From the NCBI GenBank assembly GCA_009773355.1, contig WRPG01000013.1, positions 1 through 64,000 of the forward strand: a stretch of 64,000 nt of DNA, given 5' to 3'. The DNA comes from Limisphaerales bacterium. GTDB lineage: Bacteria > Verrucomicrobiota > Verrucomicrobiia > Limisphaerales > SXTU01. A program made the translations under genes and the position numbers. Of this stretch, positions 36,015 through 44,356 are shown one piece after another. The first letter of the stretch is position 1, and the number at the start of each line of letters is the position of its first letter. The notes beneath the pieces are model-generated. The model worked only from the letters and a program-made list of their open reading frames with translations, had not been told where the DNA came from and did no database searches.

Positions 36015-37376
36015 ATGAATCGTTTCAGTTACATCATTTTGGCAATCAATTACTTGTGTGTATTTAATCTGCGGCTGGAAGCGGCCTCGGTGCCGGTTGG
36101 AACGAATGCCATTTCCGTGTCGCCCTCGGTGCTAGCCGCGCTGTTCGACGAGGCGCGCACCAACAACTCGGGCCTGCGGGCGGCGGAAGCCCGTGTGAAC
36201 GCCAGCCGGCTCGGGGTGGAGACTGTGCGGAACTGGGAGGAGCCACGCTTCACCTTGGGCGGAGTCCTGTCCGGCCCGCGCCGGGGCCGCATCGAGGAGG
36301 ATGGCGACCTCGTTTACGGCGTGGACCAACGGCTTCCGCTGTGGAACCGCCCCCGCCTCAGCCGCGACATCCTGGTGGCCGAGACGCAGACGCAGGCGAC
36401 GGAAGCGGCCTTCCGCGAGGCGCAGCTTCGCCGGGACTTGACCAAGGCCTTGCTCCGCATCGCACTCGTCCACCGGACGACGAGCTTCCTCACCAACGAC
36501 CTCGCCTGGCTCGACACGGTCATCGCGGTCGGCGAAGAGAAGTTCCGTGCCGGGACCGGCTCACACACGGACCTGCTGCAAATGCAAAACGAGAAGAGCA
36601 AGCGCACGGACGCCCTGCGCACCGAGCAAAACCGCCTGCGCACCGAGCACGCGGCCTTGAACCGCATGCTCGGCCGCGAACTGCATGCGCCCTGGCCGGC
36701 GGTCGAGTTGCCGCGCCTTGCGCCGCCGGTTGCCTACACGGCCGCGCTCGCCGCCTACGCCGCGACCAACGAACCGCGTCTCAAGGTGCTCCGCCAGGAA
36801 AAGGCGCAGGCCGAGGCCGTCGCGCGGCTCACCCAGACGATGCGCCGGCCGGACGTGAGCTTCGGCATTCAGGGGCGTCAATACACCGGCGACGCCGGCT
36901 TCCGCGAAGGGACATTCCTCGTGAGCCTGAATCTCCCGTGGTTGAACGCCCCGAAGTATCGCGCCGACCTCCGCCGTGACGAGGCAAAGGTCCGCATGGT
37001 CGAGGCCGAGATGACGGACTACGAACTCAGCGTGCGCGAGGAAATCCTGCGGCTCACGTTCGCCACCGACGCGGCGCATCGCGAGGCCGTGCTCTATCGC
37101 GACGAAATCCAGCAGCGCGCGCAGCAGGCGGTCGCATCGTTCCTCATCATGTGGGAGGCCAATCGCGGCTTGCTACGGGAAATCCTCGACGCGAGGCGCT
37201 CTCTCCTCGACGCCCAGCTCATGCAGGACCGCGCCATCGTCGAGCAGCACCAGAGTTTCGCGGAGCTGGCCGCGCTCTGTGACCTGCCGGACTACTTCCA
37301 GCTCGGGCGGCTCCTCGTCCAACTCGCGAGCCAGCCTCCGCACCTGCACAACGCTCCGGCCGCCCCGCCTAAATAG
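36015..37376 (+). CDS. TolC-family outer-membrane channel (CusC-like)
   Basis: A 453-residue exported protein of the outer-membrane efflux family. The signal peptide ends near residue 24. Two repeats of long amphipathic helices match the TolC barrel-tunnel plan: LRAAEARVNASRLGVETV, then AHREAVLYRDEIQQRAQQAV in the second. It would form the outer-membrane exit duct for the RND pump encoded by the next genes. No lipobox Cys is present, unlike E. coli CusC. It precedes the adaptor gene by 39 bp. Confidence 0.85.
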   Translation: MNRFSYIILAINYLCVFNLRLEAASVPVGTNAISVSPSVLAALFDEARTNNSGLRAAEARVNASRLGVETVRNWEEPRFTLGGVLSGPRRGRIEEDGDLVYGVDQRLPLWNRPRLSRDILVAETQTQATEAAFREAQLRRDLTKALLRIALVHRTTSFLTNDLAWLDTVIAVGEEKFRAGTGSHTDLLQMQNEKSKRTDALRTEQNRLRTEHAALNRMLGRELHAPWPAVELPRLAPPVAYTAALAAYAATNEPRLKVLRQEKAQAEAVARLTQTMRRPDVSFGIQGRQYTGDAGFREGTFLVSLNLPWLNAPKYRADLRRDEAKVRMVEAEMTDYELSVREEILRLTFATDAAHREAVLYRDEIQQRAQQAVASFLIMWEANRGLLREILDARRSLLDAQLMQDRAIVEQHQSFAELAALCDLPDYFQLGRLLVQLASQPPHLHNAPAAPPK

Positions 37377-37415
37377 AACGCACACGTATTATCCACTCCT
37401 AAACCAATTCCCGGC

Positions 37416-38960
37416 ATGAACGCCAAGCTTCCCCTCGCCATCCTCGCCACCGCCGCGCTCGCGGGCACGGGCGGCTGGTTCGCCGCGAACCATTTCCGCG
37501 GCGCGCACAACCATTCCGCAGCGGCAAAGACTGAATCCGCCGAGCGCAAGGTGCTTTACTACCAAAGCGCGATGCACCCGTGGGTGAAGTCCGACAAGCC
37601 CGGCAAGTGCACCGTGTGCGGCATGGACCTGGTGCCGGTCTATGAAGGGCAGAAGGGCTACGAGCTGGCCGCTGGCACGGTGAGCCTCGGCACGAACGCC
37701 ATCCAGGCCGTGCATGTGCAGACCGTCGCGGCGCGCAAGCTCCCGCTCACGCGCACGTTGCGGGTGGCCGGGACGATTGACGACAACGACGCGAAGCATC
37801 GCCGCCTCGTGGCCTACGTGGAGGGCCGAATCGAGAAGCTGAACGTGAACTATGTCGGCGCGGAGGTGAAGGAAGGCGAGCCGCTCGCGACCTTCTACAG
37901 CCCGATGCTCCTGAACGCCGAACGCGAATACACACTGCTCTTCCGCCAGAGCCAGGCCGCACACACCTACGCGCTCACCGCCGAGCACAAGCGCCTGCTC
38001 GCCGCCGCCGAGCAACGCCTCACGCGCTACGGCCTCGCGCCCGCGCAGATTGCGAAGCTGCCCTTCAAATCGGAGACGAATCATCTCAGTGAAATTCTCT
38101 CGCCTGTGAGCGGGACCGTGGTGACGCGCGAGATTTACGAAGGCCAGTTCGTGAAGGAAGGCGACAAGCTCTTCGAGCTGGCAGATTTCTTCACCATGTG
38201 GTTCCAGTTCGACCTCTACGAACGCGACTTCGCGTGGGTGCGCGTCGGGCAGCAGGTGGAAATCACCGTGCCGAGCGTGCCGGGCAAGAAGTTCACTGCC
38301 GCCATCACGTTCATTGACCCGAACCTCAACGACATGACGCGCAGCGCGCGCGTGCGCGTCGAGCTGCAGAACCCGCTCATCACCGTGCAGGGCAAGGCCC
38401 GCCGCGAGCTGCTGCACAGGACTTACGCCGAGGCCGTCGTGAAGCTCGACACGCCGGAAGTCCTCACACTGCCGCGTTCCGCCATCCTGCACACCGGTGA
38501 CCGCACGGTGGTGTATGTGGACAAAGGCGGCGGCGCATACGAGCAGCGCCGCGTGAAGCTCGGCCGCGCGGGCGACGAGCACTGGGAAATCCTCGAGGGC
38601 GTGAAGGAGGGCGAGCGCATCGTGACCACGGGCAATCTGCTCATAGACGGCCAGGCGCAGCTCAACTCGCAGGCGGGTGAGTCCAGCCCAGCGCCAGCCG
38701 TTACAGTCGCCACACCCAAAGCACCTGAGCCGCTGCCGCCCGGCGTGAAGCCCTATCCGCTCGACGTGTGCCTCGTCACCGGTTTGAAGCTCGGCTCGAT
38801 GGGCGAGCCGCCAGTGCTGATTTACCAAGGCCAGCAGTTCAAGTTCTGCTGCGGTGCCTGCCCGCCGAAGTTCAACGAAGACCCGGCGAAATACCTTCAG
38901 AAACTTTCGGCGCTCATGACGAGCGCCGCTCCGCAAACCCAAAACACACAGAAACAATGA
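37416..38960 (+). CDS. cusB: RND efflux periplasmic adaptor (CusB-like) with two extra metal-binding modules
   Basis: A 514-residue adaptor. After an N-terminal membrane/signal segment comes a heavy-metal-binding domain with MHPWV and CTVCGMDLVP (residues ~48-78). The lipoyl, hairpin and barrel domains of a membrane fusion protein follow (LRVAGTIDDNDAKHRRLVAYVEG, SPVSGTVVTREIYEGQFVKEGDKLF). The C-terminus has a further Cys-rich module (PYPLDVCLVTGLKLGSMG ... FCCGACPPKF) that closely resembles the lipoprotein encoded next. This architecture suggests delivery of Cu(I)/Ag(I) to the CusA pump. Overlaps the next gene by ATGA. Confidence 0.9.
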   Translation: MNAKLPLAILATAALAGTGGWFAANHFRGAHNHSAAAKTESAERKVLYYQSAMHPWVKSDKPGKCTVCGMDLVPVYEGQKGYELAAGTVSLGTNAIQAVHVQTVAARKLPLTRTLRVAGTIDDNDAKHRRLVAYVEGRIEKLNVNYVGAEVKEGEPLATFYSPMLLNAEREYTLLFRQSQAAHTYALTAEHKRLLAAAEQRLTRYGLAPAQIAKLPFKSETNHLSEILSPVSGTVVTREIYEGQFVKEGDKLFELADFFTMWFQFDLYERDFAWVRVGQQVEITVPSVPGKKFTAAITFIDPNLNDMTRSARVRVELQNPLITVQGKARRELLHRTYAEAVVKLDTPEVLTLPRSAILHTGDRTVVYVDKGGGAYEQRRVKLGRAGDEHWEILEGVKEGERIVTTGNLLIDGQAQLNSQAGESSPAPAVTVATPKAPEPLPPGVKPYPLDVCLVTGLKLGSMGEPPVLIYQGQQFKFCCGACPPKFNEDPAKYLQKLSALMTSAAPQTQNTQKQ

Positions 38961-39277
38961 AAGTCACATCCGCCATCCTAGTCACCATGTTCGCCGCCGC
39001 CATCCTCATTGGCTGCGACAAGAAAGAGCCGGCTGCGCCCGCACCGAAGGACGCGCCCAAGACAGAAGCGCCGAAGGCCGGTGCCGATGCCAAAACCGCC
39101 GCGAAGCCTTATCCGCTCGACGTGTGTGTCGTCTCCGGCGAGAAGCTCGGCTCGATGGGCAAGCCGTTTGTGTTCGTTCACCAAGGCCAGGAAATCAAAC
39201 TCTGCTGCTCCGGCTGCGAGGACGACTTCAAGAAGGAGCCGGCCAAGTTCCTCGCCAAGCTCGCGCCGAAAAAGTGA
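38957..39277 (+). CDS. Small lipoprotein with the Cys-rich metal-binding module
   Basis: A 106-residue lipoprotein (lipobox AILIGC, C20), followed by a Lys/Ala/Pro linker and a ~50-residue module PYPLDVCVVSGEKLGSMG ... LCCSGCEDDFKKEP. The module is paralogous to the C-terminus of the adaptor just upstream, which points to duplication by fission or fusion. It resembles YHS-like metal-binding domains. A periplasmic metal chaperone for the efflux pump is likely; the metal cannot be told from sequence. Confidence 0.85.
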   Translation: MKVTSAILVTMFAAAILIGCDKKEPAAPAPKDAPKTEAPKAGADAKTAAKPYPLDVCVVSGEKLGSMGKPFVFVHQGQEIKLCCSGCEDDFKKEPAKFLAKLAPKK

Positions 39278-39291
39278 GCCAGTAGGATTTA

Positions 39292-39804
39292 GCCACAAAG
39301 AGGCACAAGAGGCGCAAAAAAGGAAAACTGCCATGAGCACGCCAACCAAAGATCCCGTCTTTCAGCTCTGCGATGCCGTGCGGGAGACTAGCTTCGCGCT
39401 ACACAAGTATCTTCGCCACGGCCATGTGGAGAAGGTGTATCAAAACGGCCTGCTCCATCGCCTCCGCAAACAGGGCCTCATCGCCGAAGCCGAAGTGCCG
39501 CTCCAAGTCCGCGACGAAGACGGCACGGTGCTCGGCGATTTCTTTGCCGACCTGTTGGTGCAGAAGGAGTTGCTCGTCGAGCTGAAGGCGGTGAAGCAAC
39601 TCACGGACGAGCACATCGCCCAAGTCCTCGGCTATATGCGCGCCTCCGGCATTGAGCACGCGCTGCTCATAAACTTCGGCGGCGCGCGGCTCGAAATCCG
39701 CAAGTTTGTCCTCAACGACGCCTTCCGCGCCGAAACGACGGCTGCCCCAAAGGCCAAGTCCTTCTTGTCTCTCCTTTTTGCGCCTCTTTGCGCCTCTTTG
39801 TGGC
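39292..39804. mobile_element. GxxExxY cassette bounded by inverted repeats
   Basis: Left end 39292-39324 and right end 39772-39804 are complementary (core GCCACAAAGAGGC.CAA, then AGGCGCAAAAA) with small indels. They enclose one gene and separate the small lipoprotein gene from cusA, so the element splits an otherwise compact efflux operon. The right end also encodes the C-terminal residues of the GxxExxY protein. Mobility is inferred from the ends and from the gene-less relatives at 35436 and, in another sequence family, 5683. Confidence 0.7.
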
Positions 39805-39809
39805 AATGA
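39333..39809 (+). CDS. GxxExxY protein (PD-(D/E)XK nuclease-like)
   Basis: A 158-residue protein of the GxxExxY family, named for a motif seen here in modified form as RHGHVEKVYQNGL (H-x-x-E-x-x-Y). The nuclease-like core follows: a strand with GDFFADLLV and then LLVELKAVKQL, matching D...E-x-K of PD-(D/E)XK enzymes, and QVLGYMRASG. The family is widespread in Verrucomicrobia, Planctomycetes and Bacteroidetes with unproven function. The last ~20 residues (FLSLLFAPLCASLWQ) derive from the flanking inverted repeat rather than from the conserved domain. Activity on DNA is inferred from fold only. Confidence 0.9.
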   Translation: MSTPTKDPVFQLCDAVRETSFALHKYLRHGHVEKVYQNGLLHRLRKQGLIAEAEVPLQVRDEDGTVLGDFFADLLVQKELLVELKAVKQLTDEHIAQVLGYMRASGIEHALLINFGGARLEIRKFVLNDAFRAETTAAPKAKSFLSLLFAPLCASLWQ

Positions 39810-39828
39810 GTCTTCTCCTTCGCGGCCC

Positions 39829-42800
39829 ATGATTAACCGCCTCATCGAATGGTCCCTGCGGAACCGCTTCCTCGTGGTGTGCGGCGTGTTCTTCCTCATC
39901 GCGTTCGGCACGCGCGCGCTGTTCCGCACGCCGGTGGACGCCATCCCGGACCTGTCAGAAAACCAGGTCATCGTGTTCGCGGATTGGGCCGGGCGCTCGC
40001 CGCAGGAGGTCGAGGACCAGGTCACGTATCCGCTCTCCGTCGGGCTGCAAGGGCTGGCGGGCGTGAAGACCGTGCGCGCGAACTCGATGTTTGGCTTCAC
40101 GCTGCTGACCATCATTTTCGAGGAACGCGTGGACAACTACTTCGCCCGCACGCGCGTGCTGGAGCGGCTGAACCTCCTCGCAGCGCAGCTCCCCGCCGGC
40201 GTCGTCCCCCAGCTCGGCCCGGACGCCACGGGCCTTGGCTGGGTCTATCAGTATTACCTCCACGTTGACCCCGCGCACGCGCACAACTCCAAACCCGAAA
40301 CTCCAAACTCGAAACCTCAGAGCGGCTCCTACGACCTCGGCCAGCTCCGCGCCCTCCAGGACTGGTTCATCCGCTATCAGCTCAACGCCGTGCAGGGCGT
40401 CGCGGAAGTCGCGAGCATCGGCGGCTTCGTGCGGCAGTATCAAATCGAGGTCAGCTCGCTCAAAATGCGCGCGCGCAAGGTCACGCTGAAGGACGTGATG
40501 GATGCCGTCGGCGCGAGCAACCTCAACGTGGGCGGCAAGGTCATCGAGGAAAACGGTATGGAATTCGTCGTGCGCGGGCTGGGCCTCGTGCAGTCGCTAG
40601 CGGACTTGGAGAACATCGTGCTGATGGAGCGCGCCGGTATTCCGGTTTACCTCAAGGACGTGGCCACCGTGCAAATCGGCGGCGACTTCCGGCGCGGCAC
40701 GCTGGACGTGGACGGCCGCGAAGTGGTTGGCGGCATCGTCGTGATGCGCAACGGCGAGAACGCGCTCGCGACCATCAACCGCGTGAAGGAAAAAATCCGC
40801 GCCATCCAGCCGAGCCTCCCGCCCGGCGTCACCATCAAGTCCTTCTACGACCGCGCGGAACTCATTGAGCGCACCATTGACACGCTCAAGCACGCGCTCG
40901 CCGAGGAAATCCTCCTCGTCACGCTCGCGCACATCATCTTCCTCTGGCACTTCCGCAGCATCCTCATCGTCACTGTGCCGTTGCCGCTTTCGATTCTCGT
41001 GTCGTTCATCCTGATGGAGAAGTTCGGCATCAGCTCGAACATCATGTCGCTCTCCGGCATCGCCATCGCCATCGGCGTGCTCGTGGACGCCGGCATCGTG
41101 ATGACGGAGAACGTGATTCGACACTGTGAGCGTGCGGAGGAGGAGAAGGGGAAGAAAGTAATTAGTGGGGGAGTAATTAGTAATCAGCCTTCAGGCGGAG
41201 GAGCGCCGGTCTCTGACCCGGCGTTAAGCGCGGCCGCACAACCCAATGCCGGGTCGGAGACCGGTGCTCCGAACTCAGCGGCGGCTTCAACGCCACCCAC
41301 GGCCCCACTAATTACTAATCACTCTTCCTCCCGCCTCACCGCCGAGGAAACCTGGCAAGTCGTCCTCACCTCCGCCCAACAAGTCGGCCGGCCCATCTTC
41401 TTCGCGATGGTCATCATCATTCTCGCGTTCCTGCCGGTGTTCGCGCTGTCGGGGCAGGAGGGCAAGCTGTTCCACCCGCTCGCGTTCACGAAGACCTTCG
41501 CGATGATTGGCTCCACCATTCTCGCGGTGACCATCGTGCCCGCACTGTGCTCGTTCCTCGTGCGCGGGCCGTTCCACTCCGAGGACCGCAACTGGGTGAT
41601 GCGCGTGCTGCTGGCGATTTACGACCCGCTGCTGGACCTCGCGCTGCGCTGGCGCAAGACCGTGATGGCGGGCGCGGCGGTGTTGCTGGCGTTCGCACTG
41701 GCCATTGCGTTTGGCTTGCCCAAGCCGGTGATGCTGTGGCTCGCGAAGACCACGACCGGACAAACCGTTGAAACGGTTCGTCCTCCGGCGGCGGCTGCCG
41801 ACACCCGACTGAAGTCGGGTGCTACTGAGAGTTCAGCTCACGCCAGCCACGGTGCAGCCGCGCCGGCTTCACTGAACACTGACCCACTGAATACTGAACA
41901 CTCCGCCCGCCTCCTCACCGACTTCGCCGCGCGCCACCCGCGCTTCACCAAACTCTTCACCGGTTTCGGCAAGGACTTCATGCCCACGCTCAACGAAGGC
42001 TCGCTCCTCTTCATGCCCGTGCTGCTGCCGAGCACGTCGCTCACCGAGGTGAAACGCGTCATGTCGTGGCAGGACCGCGTCATCCGCAGCCTGCCGGAGG
42101 TCGAGAGCGTCGGCGGCAAGCTGGGCCGCTCCGAGACCGCCACCGACCCCGCGCCCGTCGAGATGATTGAGACCACCATCATGCTCAAGCCGGAGTGGCT
42201 GCCCACGAACCGCACTTATCTCGGCTTCATCAAAATCCCCACCGTCTATCGCAACCCTGCGTGGCGGCCCAACTCCACGAAGGAAACGCTCATCGCCGAA
42301 CTCACCGAGAAACTCGCGAACGTCCCCGGCTACGTGCCCGGTTTTTTGCAACCCATCGAGAACCGCATCCTCATGCTCTCCACCGGCATCCGCGCGCAGC
42401 TCGGCGTGAAGATTCTCGGCGGGTCGCTCGATGACTTGCAGCGGAAGGCCTTTGAAGTCGAGCGCGTCGTGCGTGAAGTGCCAGGCGCGGTGGGCGTCGC
42501 GCCCAGCCGCGTGCAGGGCAAGCCGTATCTCGAAGTCGAAGTCAACCGCGTGGCGATGGCGCGCTTCGGCCTGCGCGCGCAGGACGTGCTCGACGCCGTC
42601 GAGACCGGCCTTGGCGGCAAGGTGATTTCCACCACGTATCAAGCCGCCGAGCGCATGGACCCGCGCGAGCGCACCGGCATCCAAGTGCGTTTGCAACGCG
42701 AGGAACGCGACGACCTCGAACGCCTCGGTGACGTGCTCGTCGCCACGCCCAGCGGCAAGCACATCCCGCTCGGCCAGCTCGCGACCATTCGCCGCGCGAC

Positions 42801-43530
42801 TGGTCCGAGCGAGATTGCGAGCGAGAACGGCCGCCTCCGTGTCTTCGTGCAGGCGAATGTTTCGGATCGCGACCTCACCGGCTTTGTCGAGGACGTGAAG
42901 CGTCGGGTGGAGAAGGAAATTGCCCCCACGTTGCCGCCCGGCATGACCATCGAATACAGCGGCGAATACGAGAACCTCGTGCGCGCGCAGCAGACGCTCT
43001 TTTACATCTTCCCGGCGACGCTGCTCATCATCTTCCTGCTGCTCTACATGGTCTATCACTCGGCGAAGGAGGCGGCGCACGTCATCCTCGCCGTGCCCTT
43101 CGCGTTGACGGGCGGCGTCTTCCTGCAATACCTGCTGGGCTATAACTTCAGCGTCAGCGTGTGGGTGGGCTACATCGCGCTCTTCGGCACGGCCATCCAG
43201 ACAGGTGTGGTGATGGTCGTTTACTTGGAGGAGATGGTGGCGAAGAAACAAGCCGCGTGCGCCGCCGCCGGCCAGCCCTTCACGCGCGACGACCTCGTGC
43301 AAGCCATCAAGGACGGCGCGCGCCTGCGCCTGCGCCCGAAGGTGATGACCGTCGCCACCATCGTGGCCAGCCTGCTGCCCATCATGTGGAGCCACCGCCC
43401 CGGCAGCGAAGTGATGCAACCACTCGCGACCCCCGTCATCGGCGGCATGGTCAGCAGCCTCCTGCACATCCTCGTGGTCACGCCGGTGATCTTCGCCATC
43501 CTGCGGGAGAGGGAGTTGAAGACGAAGTAA
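39829..43530 (+). CDS. cusA: Heavy-metal efflux RND transporter CusA/CzcA family
   Basis: A 1233-residue inner-membrane pump driven by protons. HME-RND landmarks: NRFLVVCGVFFLIAFGTRAL (TM1), DLSENQVIVFADWAGRSP, GLQGLAGVKTVRANSMFGF, the TM4 motif GIAIAIGVLVDAGIVMTENV and the C-terminal half with LPPGMTIEYSGEYENLVRAQ. It is ~190 residues longer than CusA of E. coli. Much of the excess lies in repeat-derived insertions: residues ~153-162, ~441-500 (in the TM4-TM5 cytosolic region) and ~645-690. With the adaptor and TolC-like protein it would form a tripartite Cu/Ag or Zn/Co/Cd efflux system. The final ~32 codons are duplicated at 44190. Confidence 0.95.
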   Translation: MINRLIEWSLRNRFLVVCGVFFLIAFGTRALFRTPVDAIPDLSENQVIVFADWAGRSPQEVEDQVTYPLSVGLQGLAGVKTVRANSMFGFTLLTIIFEERVDNYFARTRVLERLNLLAAQLPAGVVPQLGPDATGLGWVYQYYLHVDPAHAHNSKPETPNSKPQSGSYDLGQLRALQDWFIRYQLNAVQGVAEVASIGGFVRQYQIEVSSLKMRARKVTLKDVMDAVGASNLNVGGKVIEENGMEFVVRGLGLVQSLADLENIVLMERAGIPVYLKDVATVQIGGDFRRGTLDVDGREVVGGIVVMRNGENALATINRVKEKIRAIQPSLPPGVTIKSFYDRAELIERTIDTLKHALAEEILLVTLAHIIFLWHFRSILIVTVPLPLSILVSFILMEKFGISSNIMSLSGIAIAIGVLVDAGIVMTENVIRHCERAEEEKGKKVISGGVISNQPSGGGAPVSDPALSAAAQPNAGSETGAPNSAAASTPPTAPLITNHSSSRLTAEETWQVVLTSAQQVGRPIFFAMVIIILAFLPVFALSGQEGKLFHPLAFTKTFAMIGSTILAVTIVPALCSFLVRGPFHSEDRNWVMRVLLAIYDPLLDLALRWRKTVMAGAAVLLAFALAIAFGLPKPVMLWLAKTTTGQTVETVRPPAAAADTRLKSGATESSAHASHGAAAPASLNTDPLNTEHSARLLTDFAARHPRFTKLFTGFGKDFMPTLNEGSLLFMPVLLPSTSLTEVKRVMSWQDRVIRSLPEVESVGGKLGRSETATDPAPVEMIETTIMLKPEWLPTNRTYLGFIKIPTVYRNPAWRPNSTKETLIAELTEKLANVPGYVPGFLQPIENRILMLSTGIRAQLGVKILGGSLDDLQRKAFEVERVVREVPGAVGVAPSRVQGKPYLEVEVNRVAMARFGLRAQDVLDAVETGLGGKVISTTYQAAERMDPRERTGIQVRLQREERDDLERLGDVLVATPSGKHIPLGQLATIRRATGPSEIASENGRLRVFVQANVSDRDLTGFVEDVKRRVEKEIAPTLPPGMTIEYSGEYENLVRAQQTLFYIFPATLLIIFLLLYMVYHSAKEAAHVILAVPFALTGGVFLQYLLGYNFSVSVWVGYIALFGTAIQTGVVMVVYLEEMVAKKQAACAAAGQPFTRDDLVQAIKDGARLRLRPKVMTVATIVASLLPIMWSHRPGSEVMQPLATPVIGGMVSSLLHILVVTPVIFAILRERELKTK
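40287..40314. repeat. 4 x 7 bp array in cusA
   Basis: Words CTCCAAA, CCCGAAA, CTCCAAA, CTCGAAA, in frame within a periplasmic loop of the first half. Confidence 0.93.
41158..41321. repeat. Nested repeat insertion in cusA: heptamer arms around a palindrome
   Basis: Outer arms are GTAATTA/GTAATCA words (41158-41186) and their complement CTAATTA, CTAATCA (41308-41321). Inside is a palindrome with arms 41200-41222 and 41248-41270 (core CGGTCTC.GACCCGGC), of the same family as 30243-30309. The whole ~165 bp is read in frame. Confidence 0.92.
41763..41899. repeat. Third repeat cluster in cusA
   Basis: Contains AACCGTTGAAACGGTT (41763-41778), ACCCGACTGAAGTCGGGT (41803-41820) and a heptamer run ACTGAAC, ACTGACCC, ACTGAAT, ACTGAAC (41871-41899), all in frame between two conserved parts of the transporter. 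Confidence 0.88.
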
Positions 43531-43533
43531 CTG

Positions 43534-43944
43534 CTACGGAGTGAAGAACCGATTGAAGCCCTTCGCGCGCAAACCGGCCTTCAACTCCTCGTCCTCCGTC
43601 CACAACTGGCCGTCGAGATGCAGCGTCAGCGCGACAAACGCGGTGTCCTTCTCGTCCACGTCCCGGCACAACTGGTGGGCTTCCATCCAGGTTCCCAGCG
43701 GGATGTTCGACTCGTTGATGAATTCGATGCGGGCCACGAGCACTTGCAGGGCTTCAAGTAGTTCCTCCTCGGTCAAGCGCGAGGCGTGGAGGAGTCGTTC
43801 CTTGTGCTTGAAAAGCTCGACGAACAGGAAGCGCGGGCTGTGGAGCCGCAGCCGGGACGTGGGATCCATCTGGTTCCGCAGCTCACCGCCGCCGGAGGCG
43901 AGTGCCCGGAATGCCAAGTTGGTGTCCACCACCACCGGCTTCAC
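43534..43944 (-). CDS. PIN-domain toxin (VapC-like)
   Basis: A 136-residue PIN-domain protein, read from a GTG (43944) that overlaps the antitoxin stop. Acidic active-site residues are visible: VVVDTNLAFRAL (first Asp), FLFVELFKHK (Glu), DVDEKDTAFVALTL (Asp) and QLWTEDEEL (last acidic). PIN toxins are Mg-dependent RNases that cleave tRNA or rRNA. It ends 4 bp from the cusA stop on the opposite strand. The pair with the upstream small ORF and its position between two copies of the cusA 3' end suggest insertion as a module. Confidence 0.85.
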   Translation of the reverse strand: MKPVVVDTNLAFRALASGGGELRNQMDPTSRLRLHSPRFLFVELFKHKERLLHASRLTEEELLEALQVLVARIEFINESNIPLGTWMEAHQLCRDVDEKDTAFVALTLHLDGQLWTEDEELKAGLRAKGFNRFFTP

Positions 43945-44159
43945 GAGCCGGGCGGGATGAAGCGATCCCGGTTCGCCGCCCACCAACCGGTCTTGGATTC
44001 CTCCGCCATCCGGTCAGCCTCTGTCACGGTGAGCTGGCTCCTGCGGGCGATGGCTTCCAGCCGCAACCAGTCGAGCATGGCGTTCAGGCGGTCCATCGGC
44101 ACCTCGTCATGGGGGAAGGTGACGTGCGTTGTCCCATTGGCACTCTCGACCGTAATCAT
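43941..44159 (-). CDS. Putative antitoxin for the PIN toxin
   Basis: A 72-residue protein starting at ATG 44159 with [20 protein letters not shown], then [20 protein letters not shown] and a C-terminal [19 protein letters not shown]. The size, the 4-bp GTGA overlap with the toxin start and the order antitoxin-toxin fit a VapB-type role. The N-terminal DNA-binding fold is not clear, so the antitoxin family is left open. Confidence 0.72.
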   Translation of the reverse strand: MITVESANGTTHVTFPHDEVPMDRLNAMLDWLRLEAIARRSQLTVTEADRMAEESKTGWWAANRDRFIPPGS

Positions 44160-44189
44160 GGCCGGAAAGTAGGCGTCTGTGTCGCAAGC

Positions 44190-44294
44190 GTCAACGGCGG
44201 CATGGTGAGCAGCCTCCTGCACATCCTCGTGGTCACGCCGGTCAGCTTCGCGATGCTGCGGGAGCGGGAGTTGAAGACACCAGTGGCGAATTAG
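44190..44294 (+). pseudogene. Duplicated cusA 3' end beyond the toxin-antitoxin pair
   Basis: This 105-bp stretch repeats the last ~32 codons of cusA (43435-43530) with about seven differences in 84 comparable bases, and ends in its own stop (TAG, 44292-44294). In the cusA frame it reads [20 protein letters not shown] and a tail with [10 protein letters not shown]. It has no start and is not a gene by itself. It may be the original cusA end, displaced by the insertion, or the end of a deleted second cusA. Confidence 0.85.
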
Positions 44295-44356
44295 TTTGTT
44301 TCCCAGCCCGACCGCTTATGGCAGCTTGCCCGCGAGCAGCCAACAGCCACTTCACT

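Noticed and set aside
38978-39349. Antisense ORF over the small metal-binding lipoprotein
   Set aside because: The forward frame has a lipobox and a cysteine module matching the CusB C-terminus; the antisense product has no support.
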